A DNA stretch of 64,000 bases, taken from NCBI GenBank assembly GCA_014305025.1, contig JACRTY010000012.1:1-64000 (forward strand). Reading direction: 5' to 3'. This stretch comes from Candidatus Nyctobacter psychrophilus (lineage in GTDB: Bacteria > Vulcanimicrobiota > Vulcanimicrobiia > Vulcanimicrobiales > Vulcanimicrobiaceae). The notes beneath the pieces are model-generated. The model saw only the letters and a list, made by a program, of their open reading frames with translations. It had not been told where the DNA came from and made no database searches. Positions 17,333-25,864 of this stretch are shown piece by piece. Every line of letters starts with the position of its first letter. Position 1 is the first letter of the stretch. Made by a program: the position numbers and the translations under genes.

Positions 17333-17937
17333 CGGCGTCCACGGGGATCCTCATCGCCGGTCTCTTCTTCGCCGCCGCCGGATTCGCCGGAACGCTGTTC
17401 GGTAGCGGCGAGAAGAGACCGGGCCCGCAACCGCTTGCGCAGGCCGCCGTGCGGATGGGACTGACGATTGTGTGTGGAGCTGCCGGCGCGTTTGCGGCGA
17501 GCCGCGCGTTACCGGTCGACCGGATCGTCGTGGCGGCCGCCGTTATGGCCTCACTCTCCGCCGCCGTCTATGCAGGGGCGGTGGGGCGTCCGGCCTCGTT
17601 CTACGCCGTGTTGGTTCCGCTCGTCGTCGTTGGGCTATCGGCGACCTTGGACTCCGCGTGGATGGCGCTGGTCTCCGGGATCGTCGCCGCCATCCCGTTC
17701 GGCATCTCCGCCGCCCTCTTTCCTCGGTCGTCGTCGGTACCCGACGCGCTCTTCTGCGCGCTGGCCGGCGCAACGCTCGGCTTGATGCCGGCCTTCTTCG
17801 TCCTCTTCGGCGCCAGCCTCGCGACCGTCGGCGTCGCCGCCTGGAAACGCCGCCCCGCCTCGACGGTGCGCTTCGCGCCTTACGTCGCCGCCTTCACGCT
17901 GATCGCCCTACTCGGTAACCTCTCACTCGCGGTCTAA
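17329..17937 (+). CDS. A24 peptidase-like membrane protein lacking GxGD
   Basis: About 202 aa from the GTG at 17329, overlapping the pseudopilin stop. The topology and several segments line up with the A24 peptidase at 7563-8183: ALVSGIVAAIPFGISAALF against LLSAAIVGVPFAFAAF, and STVRFAPYVAAFTLIAL against PIAFAPYLVASIAVAL. At the GxGD position this protein has SSVPDALFCAL, so both glycines are gone although an Asp remains. The first Asp motif (D-x-R..IPN) is reduced to TLDSAWMAL. It is probably non-catalytic, perhaps a chaperone or regulator of pseudopilin processing (inference). Homology is judged by eye. Confidence 0.6.
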   Translation: MTASTGILIAGLFFAAAGFAGTLFGSGEKRPGPQPLAQAAVRMGLTIVCGAAGAFAASRALPVDRIVVAAAVMASLSAAVYAGAVGRPASFYAVLVPLVVVGLSATLDSAWMALVSGIVAAIPFGISAALFPRSSSVPDALFCALAGATLGLMPAFFVLFGASLATVGVAAWKRRPASTVRFAPYVAAFTLIALLGNLSLAV

Positions 17938-18471
17938 ACCTGGGGATCGCTCGTTTCCGTCTCCGTTCCCGGGGCTCAAATCCTTGGGACGATTCAACTC
18001 GAAATCGCGGTTCTCAACAGCGGCCTGCACGTTTCGTTGGACGCGAGCGGGGATTGCTTCGGGAATGTCTTGTGCCTCTAGCCCAGTTTCTTGCAGCGCG
18101 CGCCTGCGCGCTACTGGATATCGAGCCTCGACGATCTTTCGAACTTCGCGCTGGAGCGAGGGCATGTCCGAGAGCAACTCTCGAATTTCTTCGGCTTGCT
18201 CATCGATGGTCGACCACCAGGATCGCGACGCATCGCGGGCTGGTTGAAACTCAACCTTGAGGAGGTGCACCATTAGAGTGCTGATCCGTGAAGCGAGTTC
18301 GCGGCGGTCCCTACTCGCCAAATCGTCGATCTCCTCAATGAGGTGTTCAACGTCCACGTCTTGCCACCGACGATCGCGCAGCGCATCGGTCTGACTCTTC
18401 ACCCACAGCGCGAAGTCGGCATCGTACAGTGTCGAAGGCGACTTCGAGCTGCGCCGTTGCTCCATTTCCAA
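17923..18471 (-). CDS. DUF29 family protein
   Basis: A 182-aa soluble protein with DUF29 hallmarks. These are the N-terminal LYDADFALWVKSQTDALR, then DVEHLIEEIDDLASRDRREL, LMVHLLKVEFQP, SRSWWSTIDEQ and the C-terminal ARRRALQETGL. DUF29 proteins are all-helical, frequent in cyanobacteria and other groups, and have no known biochemical function. It converges on the A24-like gene with a 15-bp overlap. The start is the ATG at 18471; ATG 18465 is an alternative. Confidence 0.93.
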   Translation of the reverse strand: MEMEQRRSSKSPSTLYDADFALWVKSQTDALRDRRWQDVDVEHLIEEIDDLASRDRRELASRISTLMVHLLKVEFQPARDASRSWWSTIDEQAEEIRELLSDMPSLQREVRKIVEARYPVARRRALQETGLEAQDIPEAIPARVQRNVQAAVENRDFELNRPKDLSPGNGDGNERSPGLDRE

Positions 18472-18513
18472 GGTAGTATAGCACGACCGTGGGCTCGTCG
18501 TTGCCGAAAACGG

Positions 18514-19962
18514 TTACCGACCCGCGAGTTCAGGGGATGCGAAGCGGAAGGCTTCCGATGTGGTTTCCCTGCGCCGCAGAGGGCCGCTCGCGAAGCGGAT
18601 CAGCATGGCCGCGATTGCTGCGATGGCCAACCACGTCGGGAACCGCGCGACATCGAAGAGTTGACGGTTCACTCCGCCCAAAAGGCGGATATTGATGCCC
18701 CAATTGACCTCCGCAAGATCGTGCGGATGAACGGGCGGTAAGGCGACGCTCGTAAACGGCGTCGCGCCGAGTAGCGCTACATCGAAAGCCAGCGCCGCTC
18801 CGGCGGCAGCAACGGCGGCCACCGTCGCCGTTCGGATGGATCCTTCCAAGAGATGTCGCGTCAGCATGAAGGCGACGGTCGCCGCGATCGGCACGAAGAT
18901 CAGGCCCAAGATCGGAAACTGATCCCAGGGGATCGCCAGGAGCGCGATTGCGGCACCAACTGCGTTACGCATCGGACCGCGCGTGCGCGTGAACAGCAAA
19001 AGCGCGGCCGGCAGAGCAGTCGGCATTTGGATGACGTGAATGAAGGCGCCGCCGGCGAGGACGAGCGCCGCCGGCAACGCGACGATCAAGCCGTCGCGAC
19101 GGTTACGCAGCGCGAGCGCACGCGCCAACGTCAGTCCCAGCAGAAGCATAGCGACGTACGACGTGCTGCCGAGCGCCAGCGCCAGGTGATCGCCTACCCC
19201 GAGCGAGTGAAGCAGCGCCGTCAGGCTGAGCTGGCGCGTGCTATGCACCTCCGACAGCGCGTGAGCCGGCAGGACATCGTGCAGATATTCGAACGTCGTG
19301 CGCATTCCGACGAGCGCAATCGACGCAACTCCGAGGAAGGCGCCGATGCCGCATAGGACCGGACGCGCGCGCTTGGAGCACAGGAACAAAGCGAGCACGG
19401 CGGCCAGACCGACATGCGGCTGAATCAGCGCGGCGCAAACGGCGATGGCGGCTCCCTTGTGCGAGCCGCGTTCGACGAACAGCGTGGCAAGGGCGATGGC
19501 CGCAACCGCAAGAGGCGCCATTTCACCGAGATACACGGCGCTATAGCCCTCGATCGGCGCGAATACGGCAAACAGCGTCGCGCGCGGAATGGCGGTGACG
19601 CGATGCATCGTTTCGACCGTGATGCCGAGTGCAAGGAGTAGCACGAGCGACCAGACGCTGGCCGCGACGGCATACGGCAGATACGACAGGGGTACGAAGA
19701 GCGCAAGCGTATACGGCGGAAGCGGTGCCGGCAGGCTCAGGTGTTCGGCGCCGGCTTGGAACCCGGCGGGTTTCGGACGTCGCTCGCACGATCCGAGCGG
19801 TTCGGCGCGGTACGGATCATGATGCGTCGCGACCGCATCGCCCGCGCAATAGAACGCGTTGAAGTCGCGGAAATATCCGCTGGGGCGGCTGACCGGTGCT
19901 AAGGCGGCGACGATGCCCAGAAACAACAGCGTCGCCGCGAGATGCCGAAGCGATGGTGCCAT
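18514..19962 (-). CDS. GT87-type (DUF2029) glycosyltransferase
   Basis: A 482-aa polytopic protein. The first loop RDFNAFYCAGDAVATHHDPYR matches that of the 1713-3056 gene and the remnant at 3063-3529. LSLPAPLPPYTLALF and the LLALAIPWDQFPI-like helix are also shared. It is expected to use a polyprenyl-phosphate sugar donor at the outer membrane face. Its ATG overlaps the CPBP protease stop by 1 bp (ATGA), so it is probably co-transcribed with cpaC and the protease. This links a glycosyltransferase directly to a pilus secretin operon. Confidence 0.8.
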   Translation of the reverse strand: MAPSLRHLAATLLFLGIVAALAPVSRPSGYFRDFNAFYCAGDAVATHHDPYRAEPLGSCERRPKPAGFQAGAEHLSLPAPLPPYTLALFVPLSYLPYAVAASVWSLVLLLALGITVETMHRVTAIPRATLFAVFAPIEGYSAVYLGEMAPLAVAAIALATLFVERGSHKGAAIAVCAALIQPHVGLAAVLALFLCSKRARPVLCGIGAFLGVASIALVGMRTTFEYLHDVLPAHALSEVHSTRQLSLTALLHSLGVGDHLALALGSTSYVAMLLLGLTLARALALRNRRDGLIVALPAALVLAGGAFIHVIQMPTALPAALLLFTRTRGPMRNAVGAAIALLAIPWDQFPILGLIFVPIAATVAFMLTRHLLEGSIRTATVAAVAAAGAALAFDVALLGATPFTSVALPPVHPHDLAEVNWGINIRLLGGVNRQLFDVARFPTWLAIAAIAAMLIRFASGPLRRRETTSEAFRFASPELAGR

Positions 19963-20897
19963 CAGATGATAGACGTCGCGTCGGCGAGGGCGTGAAAGGC
20001 CGACGAGCCCGCGATCGAGCGCGTCCGTACGGCCAGAAACCCGAGCGCATATCCGAAGACGCTTTGCACGGTAATCATGAACGCGATGGCGACCAGCAGA
20101 TTACCGCCCGCGCTGCGGACGTCGGTTCCGTAGTGCCACGCGCCGAATGCGAACGCTTGAGCGAGGAGCGCCCACTCGAGACGCACGAAGACGCGGAGCC
20201 GGCTGAGCAATGCCCCGCGAAACAAAAACTCCTCGCTGAAGCCGTTTTGGAAAACGTTGCGCGCAACCAGTCCGAGCGTGTTTGCAATGCGGGTCTTACC
20301 GGTCACGGCGTCGATCATGACATAGACGAGTGCAAGTCCGATCCAGGCGACGGCGACGCGTTTCGATCCCTTGGCCCAGCGCCCCAAGCCGAGTACGCGT
20401 GAAGGAACGCCGAGCGCGTGCAACGTTGCAAAAACGAGCACGACCTCGATGCCGAACGCGGTAACGCCGAAGTGCACGAGCGACTGTAGTGATACCAACT
20501 GCGCGCCCGAGATGCCGGGGTCGAAGCGTGTTTGCAGCCAGCCGGTGGCAACGATGGCGACGAAACAGACGGCCAGCCCGATGAAATGCGCAGGCTTCAG
20601 CGGCCTCTGCATCGCCGAGGGTTGCGGCCCTGAGCCATAGCCTTTTGTGGCGGGCATCGTCAGAACATACGTGACCGCCGACAGCGTGCCAAACGTGATC
20701 GCGTAGCGCAGCGTTTTGGCGGCGGCGTCAGCGTACCCGTTAATGACCAGAAAGATGAACGAGACGAGATACAAGACGATGAAGGCGCCGAACGCGCCGA
20801 GTCCAAGCCGTTCGCGTCGATTCGAAAGGCGCAAGAGCTCCGGATCTCGAGACGCGGAAACGGCCGCTTGTGCCGCGTCCGCCAGCGGTGTCTGCAC
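19962..20897 (-). CDS. CPBP (CAAX-like) intramembrane metalloprotease
   Basis: A 311-aa polytopic protein. The CPBP motifs are complete: SEEFLFRG (EExxxR, about residues 217-224), AWHYGTD (His motif) and SSAFHALAD near the C terminus. The family includes Rce1-like CAAX proteases and bacterial immunity or signalling proteases. It follows cpaC by about 40 bp and overlaps the GT87 gene, so it may act on a pilus or envelope protein. The substrate is unknown. Confidence 0.88.
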   Translation of the reverse strand: MQTPLADAAQAAVSASRDPELLRLSNRRERLGLGAFGAFIVLYLVSFIFLVINGYADAAAKTLRYAITFGTLSAVTYVLTMPATKGYGSGPQPSAMQRPLKPAHFIGLAVCFVAIVATGWLQTRFDPGISGAQLVSLQSLVHFGVTAFGIEVVLVFATLHALGVPSRVLGLGRWAKGSKRVAVAWIGLALVYVMIDAVTGKTRIANTLGLVARNVFQNGFSEEFLFRGALLSRLRVFVRLEWALLAQAFAFGAWHYGTDVRSAGGNLLVAIAFMITVQSVFGYALGFLAVRTRSIAGSSAFHALADATSII

Positions 20898-20937
20898 CAG
20901 ACGTGTATCGGTTGCGAAGGGGCCTCCGCTTTAGAAC

Positions 20938-22614
20938 TTAATGACCGCTCGTCCGCGGAGGTGTCGCGCCTGATGGTGGAGGCGCTGCGACCCCCGGCGC
21001 GGAGGGTTGGGTCGGCCCTGCCTGTGGCTGCTGGGGGGCGTACGCCGCCGTACGCCGTCGCATCGGACGGTAAGAGGACGCCGTATTCGGCACCGCACGG
21101 CGGCTGGTGACGATCGTCGGGGTCAGGACGAAGACAACATCGGTGTCTGTGCGCTGATATGCCGTCGAACGGAACAGCTGGCCGAGTATCGGGATATCGC
21201 CGAGCAACGGAATCTTGAGCACGTTCTTCTGCTCGATACGCCGGAGCAGACCGCCCATCACGATGCTTTCCCCGTCCTGCGTCGTCACGTCAGTTTGAAT
21301 GCGGCTCGTCTTGAGCGCCGGGACCACGAAGCCGTTGACGTTGATGGCGTCGGCGAAATCGAGGTCGGACACTTCGGGCGTGATGTCGTCGTCGACGCTT
21401 CCGTCAGCCGTGATCGTCGGCGTCACCTTGAGCTTCACGCCGTACTCCTTGTAATCGATCGAGATCGTGCCCAGGCCGTTGGAGACCGGAATTGGAATCT
21501 CGCCGCCGACCAGGAACGTCGCCTCTTTGCCCGGCTTTGTCATCAGATTCGGCGACGAAAGCCGGCGTGCGTGGCCTTCAGAGATCAACAGGTCCAGAGT
21601 CGGTGCGAGCAGGCTGATGCGCGTGAAGGTGCCGATGTTGAACGGCTTTCCCGGTACGCCGGGGTTTACCGGTGAATCAACCGCGACGAACGAGGCCGCT
21701 GGAGCCACGGCGTACGGAGGAATGGCAGTGCCATTCCCGCTGATGCCGCCGGGTTGTGCCGATTGCAACCGCAATCCCAGTTGCGATTGCGCGGTCTTAT
21801 CAACTTCCAGCACGTCGACTTTAACGTCGACTTGGCTCGTCGCGTCCATCGCCAGACGATCGATAACCTTCCCGTCCGTTTTAAGGTACGCGCCGGCGAG
21901 CCCGTTGACTTTGTCGACCACGTCCTGCTCTTGCTGGCGATCGCGCACGCGGCCGCTTACGACCACGTTTCCATCGGCATCGAGATCGACGCGCAGATTC
22001 TTTGCATCCGGAACCGACGCGATCTGATCCTGTAAATCGCCCAGCGGCTTGTCGACGGTGACCGCGTTGATGAACGGTATCTTTTCGTCTTCGGACGTCT
22101 TGTTGTCGCTCGTCCTGAACTTGATGCCGTTGAAACGTTTGAGGACGGATTCGACGTGGTCGAAGTCGGTAATATCGGCGACTTTCCCGCTGACGATCAC
22201 CGTCAGCCCGCCGAAGGTCGCCACTCGGACGTCAGGCAGGTCGATCGCCGTGCGCAACGCCTGCACCAATTGGTCGAGACCGTTGTCGGTAACGGTCAAC
22301 TCGTACGATTCGCGCACGCCGCCGTCCCAGACGAAGATGGTCGTTTCCCCCGGGTTCTTGGCGTTGACGACGATTTGCGTCTTATCGAGCGGCACGACGC
22401 CCGCGATGTGCGCATCACCCACGGCCACCCGACCGATATTGTGCCCGCGCACGATGATGGAGTGGCCGGCTGCCGTCGAAAGCAGCCGGCCCTGCACGGC
22501 GCCGGCAGCGGTGGGAAGCTCCGCCGTCACGAGAACCGCGGCGAGAAGGCTCGTCGCCACGCGAGCGGTTGCGTTCCTAATATTCGGGGCGTGCCCGATC
22601 GAATACTTAGACAT
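20938..22614 (-). CDS. cpaC: Tad pilus secretin (CpaC/RcpA)
   Basis: A 558-aa outer-membrane channel subunit for Flp pilus export. After a signal segment (ATSLLAAVLVTAELPTAAGA) come an N0-type domain (HSIIVRGHNIGRVAVGD) and two BON-like modules. The secretin core follows: VGGEIPIPV, YGVKLKVTPTI, GESIVMGGLL and IPLLGDIPILGQLF (about 470-490), then VVFVLTPTIV. The C-terminal tail is Pro/Gln-rich. It leads an operon with the CPBP protease and the GT87 enzyme. It faces the gene at 22638 with only a short divergent gap. Confidence 0.95.
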   Translation of the reverse strand: MSKYSIGHAPNIRNATARVATSLLAAVLVTAELPTAAGAVQGRLLSTAAGHSIIVRGHNIGRVAVGDAHIAGVVPLDKTQIVVNAKNPGETTIFVWDGGVRESYELTVTDNGLDQLVQALRTAIDLPDVRVATFGGLTVIVSGKVADITDFDHVESVLKRFNGIKFRTSDNKTSEDEKIPFINAVTVDKPLGDLQDQIASVPDAKNLRVDLDADGNVVVSGRVRDRQQEQDVVDKVNGLAGAYLKTDGKVIDRLAMDATSQVDVKVDVLEVDKTAQSQLGLRLQSAQPGGISGNGTAIPPYAVAPAASFVAVDSPVNPGVPGKPFNIGTFTRISLLAPTLDLLISEGHARRLSSPNLMTKPGKEATFLVGGEIPIPVSNGLGTISIDYKEYGVKLKVTPTITADGSVDDDITPEVSDLDFADAINVNGFVVPALKTSRIQTDVTTQDGESIVMGGLLRRIEQKNVLKIPLLGDIPILGQLFRSTAYQRTDTDVVFVLTPTIVTSRRAVPNTASSYRPMRRRTAAYAPQQPQAGPTQPSAPGVAAPPPSGATPPRTSGH

Positions 22615-22637
22615 TACACGAGTTATCGGAAGGAACT

Positions 22638-23387
22638 GTGACGCGCATGAGGCCGCAACAGCAAAAAGGCACGATGAACCGACTCACCCGCAGCGCCGCG
22701 ATCACATCGCTTGCGACGCTATCCGTTTTGGCAAGCTCCGCCAGGGCATCCGCCGACGATGCGCTATCGCTCACACGAGTCGCTCGGCAACTCGGCTTTC
22801 ACTATTCATACCTGCCGTTTGAGAATGCCGTGTCGCTCGCGAGGCCGGGCATCGTCGTCGTCGTTCGGCCCGGCGATCCGTTCTTCTCGGCTAACGAACG
22901 GCGCGAGCCCGTTTTCGGTATGGTACCTGAATATCGGCAGAACGACGTGTATGTGTCACGTTCGTTCATGAGTGAAATACGGGGACTGGGCCAGCCCTTT
23001 CCAGCGCCGTCTGCGCGGCTCGTCGTCCAGCGTGGCCCAGTTGACCAAGGACACGTCTCGGAACTGCATCTCTCGCAGATTCCTGATGCTCCGACCATCA
23101 CGGTGACCGGCACCGCGACGCCCGGTTCACGCATTGAGGTCGTACTGCGGGCTGCGCTGTCTGCCAGCGTTCCGATCGTGATCCTCGACCGCGCCACGGC
23201 CTTCTCCGATTCCTCGGGCGCGTTTGCGACGGTCGTGTCCATTGCGCCCGACCATTGGTACGCGTCGCGCTTCATCGTCGAAGCATCCGGTGAAGGGGAT
23301 GCCGCGCCCACGATTGCCAAGATCGACGCGATGGAGCAGAATCCGGCAGCCCGCACGAAGGCCGACGATCTGGACCCGAAGCCGTAG
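22638..23387 (+). CDS. Exported hypothetical protein beside the Tad secretin
   Basis: 249 aa from GTG 22638, which follows GGAAGGA; ATG 22674 would give a cleaner signal peptide (NRLTRSAAITSLATLSVLA). The mature protein starts with ALSLTRVARQLGFHYSY, which resembles a solute-binding or copper-amine-oxidase-N-like alpha/beta segment. A predicted beta-sandwich part follows (TITVTGTATPGSRIEVVL). I cannot name the family. Lying divergent between cpaC and the rest of the tad genes, it may be a periplasmic accessory of the pilus. Confidence 0.6.
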   Translation: MTRMRPQQQKGTMNRLTRSAAITSLATLSVLASSARASADDALSLTRVARQLGFHYSYLPFENAVSLARPGIVVVVRPGDPFFSANERREPVFGMVPEYRQNDVYVSRSFMSEIRGLGQPFPAPSARLVVQRGPVDQGHVSELHLSQIPDAPTITVTGTATPGSRIEVVLRAALSASVPIVILDRATAFSDSSGAFATVVSIAPDHWYASRFIVEASGEGDAAPTIAKIDAMEQNPAARTKADDLDPKP

Positions 23388-23508
23388 CGTTCTTCGGTCC
23401 ACCGAGTCTCGCGTTCGTGCCGCTTAGGCGATGCCGAGCGCGAGATTTTTTGTCGTTCTGAGCTGTTGCGCTTCCGGCTTGGCCTTCGACGACGCGAGAG
23501 CGTTGCCG

Positions 23509-24132
23509 CTAGTGGATCGTCGGGATGAACAGTGCGCCTTGCACCGCGACCGCCAGATACGGCGCGAACGGCAGTGAGTCGCCGCGGCGGCGGCGCGCGA
23601 AGCCGACGCCGGCGGCGGCGAAACAGGCCACGGCGATGGCGAGGATGCCGAGTTCGAGACCCAGTGCGAAGCCGCCCAAGCCGACCAGTGCGGCGTCGCC
23701 GTAGCCGGCCGACTTACCCTTGGAACTGGCGGCCGCGAGCGCGAACGGCAGCATGATGGCGACGCCGGCAACCAAGGCCGACCAGTTTCCCGTCGCGACG
23801 TCGACGCCGCCGATGAGCAACATCGCGGGGACGGCGACGAGAGCCGGGACCTTGCGCAAGCGCAGATCCGAGCAGCACGCGAAATCGAGCGTCGTACAAA
23901 CGATGGCCAGCAGCACGAGCCCGAGCAGCGGCGCACCTTGGGCGAAGTGCCAGACGCCGACGAGTCCCGTTGCGGCGGCGAGCGCTCCGAGCACCCGGTC
24001 GTCGGTCGGCGCGAGCGGTGCAGCGTCGTTGCTGCGCGGCCGGACGTAGCGCTCGGCGAGACGCACGATCAGATACGCTTGGCCCGCAAAGACGATCCAG
24101 CAAAGCGCCAGGACCCAGAACGGTTCGATCAA
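23509..24132 (-). CDS. Third A24 family prepilin peptidase
   Basis: A 207-aa membrane protein. The aspartate motifs are CSDLRLRKVPAL (about residue 89) and SAGYGDAALVGLGG (GxGD as GYGD, about residue 145). The C-terminal LPFAPYLAV segment is also conserved. It overlaps tadC by 4 bp and ends the main tad operon, the usual position of cpaA/tadV. Together with the two enzymes at 7.0-8.2 kb it makes three catalytic-looking A24 peptidases in the window. Confidence 0.88.
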   Translation of the reverse strand: MIEPFWVLALCWIVFAGQAYLIVRLAERYVRPRSNDAAPLAPTDDRVLGALAAATGLVGVWHFAQGAPLLGLVLLAIVCTTLDFACCSDLRLRKVPALVAVPAMLLIGGVDVATGNWSALVAGVAIMLPFALAAASSKGKSAGYGDAALVGLGGFALGLELGILAIAVACFAAAGVGFARRRRGDSLPFAPYLAVAVQGALFIPTIH

Positions 24133-25001
24133 TGGCCTGGCGGTTTGGACATGAACTCGGCCACGACGCCGCCGAAGATCATCACGAACAGCGCCGGCAG
24201 CATGAAGAGCGCCATCGGCAGCACCATCTTGGTGGGCATCAGGTTCGCAAGTTCTTCGGCGCGGGTCATGCGCCGGTTACGGACCTCTTCGGACAGTTCG
24301 CGCAGCACCAGCGCCATGTTGGAGCCGAGGCGTTCGGCCTGCACGACCGCGGTCACGACGGAAGACAGCTGTTCTTGCCGCACGCGGTTGGCCATCGAAC
24401 GCAGCGAATCGGCGCGCGAGCGCCCCAGCCGCACTTCCGAAAGCGAGGCTTTGATTTCCTCACCGAGCGGCCCCGTCGCAACTTCTTGCGCGTACGCCAA
24501 GGCTGCATTGAAGGCGAGACCCGCAGAAACCGTCGACGCGAGCATGTCCAAAAAATCGGGCAGCGCTTTTTGGATCGCAATTTTCCGTTTTTTGACCGCG
24601 CCCGCCAGGCGCGATTGCGGCAAGTATGCAGCCAGTGCCGTGATGACGGCGACGCCGAAATACCACTTAGCCCCGAAGCCGTTGGCCGTCACGTAGAACA
24701 CGCAGACCGTACAGGCGAGTAGGCCGAACGACAGTTGCCGTAGCCCCATTTTCGCCGGCGTGACCGTGTACCATCCGGCTTCGTCGAGTTTCTGCCGTAA
24801 GCGCCCGCGTTGCTCGCGATTGAAAATCTTGGCGAAGACTTCGGTGCGGCTGCCGCTGCCGTCCCACGACAGGGCTTCGACGCGTTCGAGCCGTTTGGCA
24901 ATGTCACTCTTGACCGGGACGAGGGAGTAGACGAGCGTTCCGATCGAGAGCGCGAACGCCGCGCCGATCGCAATGACGATGAAATTGACGCCGAACAGCA
25001 T
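24129..25001 (-). CDS. tadC: Tad pilus platform protein TadC
   Basis: A 290-aa inner-membrane protein with the type II secretion F (GspF) domain. It has three main hydrophobic regions, LPDFLDMLASTVSAGLAFNAAL (about 165-186, the core T2SF signature) and a C-terminal pair of helices (MALFMLPALFVMIFGGVV). TadC and TadB form the platform that couples the ATPase to pilin extrusion. The start at 25001 is separated from tadB by 2 bp. Confidence 0.92.
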   Translation of the reverse strand: MLFGVNFIVIAIGAAFALSIGTLVYSLVPVKSDIAKRLERVEALSWDGSGSRTEVFAKIFNREQRGRLRQKLDEAGWYTVTPAKMGLRQLSFGLLACTVCVFYVTANGFGAKWYFGVAVITALAAYLPQSRLAGAVKKRKIAIQKALPDFLDMLASTVSAGLAFNAALAYAQEVATGPLGEEIKASLSEVRLGRSRADSLRSMANRVRQEQLSSVVTAVVQAERLGSNMALVLRELSEEVRNRRMTRAEELANLMPTKMVLPMALFMLPALFVMIFGGVVAEFMSKPPGH

Positions 25002-25003
25002 GC

Positions 25004-25864
25004 CTACACGTCCAACTGCAGGATCTTGGCGAGGGCGATGATGGCCGCGAGCTCAAGGAAGCCCGCGAGCCCGAGCATGCACCAGCCGGGGACCGTGTGC
25101 AACATCGCCTGCCCCATCTCCGGTTGGGTCCCGATGACGAAGGCGCCGATGCCGACGGGCAAACCGCCGATGATGAATGCGCCGAAGCGGCCCTGCGCGG
25201 TGAGCGAGTTCATCTTGCGGATGACGCGCCGGCGGTCGCGGATGGTCGAGGCGAGCGTTTCCAACACCGACGCCAGGTCGCCGCCCGTCTGCTGCTGGAC
25301 CTTGACGACTTTCACGAACATCTTCATCTCGTTGCCGGGAATCGTCTTGGCCGTCTCGTCGAGGGCGTCGACCAAGGGAATGCCGATGTTGGTGCGTCCG
25401 ACCACGCGCCGGAATTCTTTTTTCGATGGGTTGGGCAACTCTTCGATGACGATGACGAAGGCTTGGCGCAAGCCGACGCCGACGCGGACGGCGCCGGCGA
25501 TCGTCCGCAACACCATCTCCAGCTGATCGCCGAACTTCTTGAGCCGCATCTTCCCGCGGAAGCGCAGGTACATCACCCCGCCGAGCAGCGCCACCGCTTC
25601 GCACACCGGAAACGTGAGCAGCGAAATGAGCACGGTCTGGTGCAGCCGCAAGACGACGACCAGCCACAGCACGGCTCCCGCGCCGAGCGCTCCGAGCATG
25701 AAGTCGGCGGCCGCAATCGACATGTCGGCGCGGTCGATGTCCTTGCGGAAAACATCGGCGTACTTGCTCGCAAAAACGCGCAGGTCGAATTCCGTCGAGT
25801 ACACGATGAGCGCAATCATGCTGCACACGCTCACGCCGATCGCATATGGGAAGACGCCTACCAC
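25004..25864 (-). CDS. tadB: Tad pilus platform protein TadB
   Basis: A 286-aa membrane protein with a GspF-type domain: [22 protein letters not shown], then a helical bundle with [22 protein letters not shown] (about 205-226) and C-terminal hydrophobic helices. It pairs with TadC in the inner membrane. It overlaps the end of the CpaE-CpaF fusion gene by 7 bp, supporting translational coupling. Confidence 0.92.
   Translation of the reverse strand: MVGVFPYAIGVSVCSMIALIVYSTEFDLRVFASKYADVFRKDIDRADMSIAAADFMLGALGAGAVLWLVVVLRLHQTVLISLLTFPVCEAVALLGGVMYLRFRGKMRLKKFGDQLEMVLRTIAGAVRVGVGLRQAFVIVIEELPNPSKKEFRRVVGRTNIGIPLVDALDETAKTIPGNEMKMFVKVVKVQQQTGGDLASVLETLASTIRDRRRVIRKMNSLTAQGRFGAFIIGGLPVGIGAFVIGTQPEMGQAMLHTVPGWCMLGLAGFLELAAIIALAKILQLDV

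Noticed and set aside
23970-24722. Plus-strand frame opposite tadC
   Set aside because: No recognisable family and skewed composition; tadC has full signatures on the other strand.
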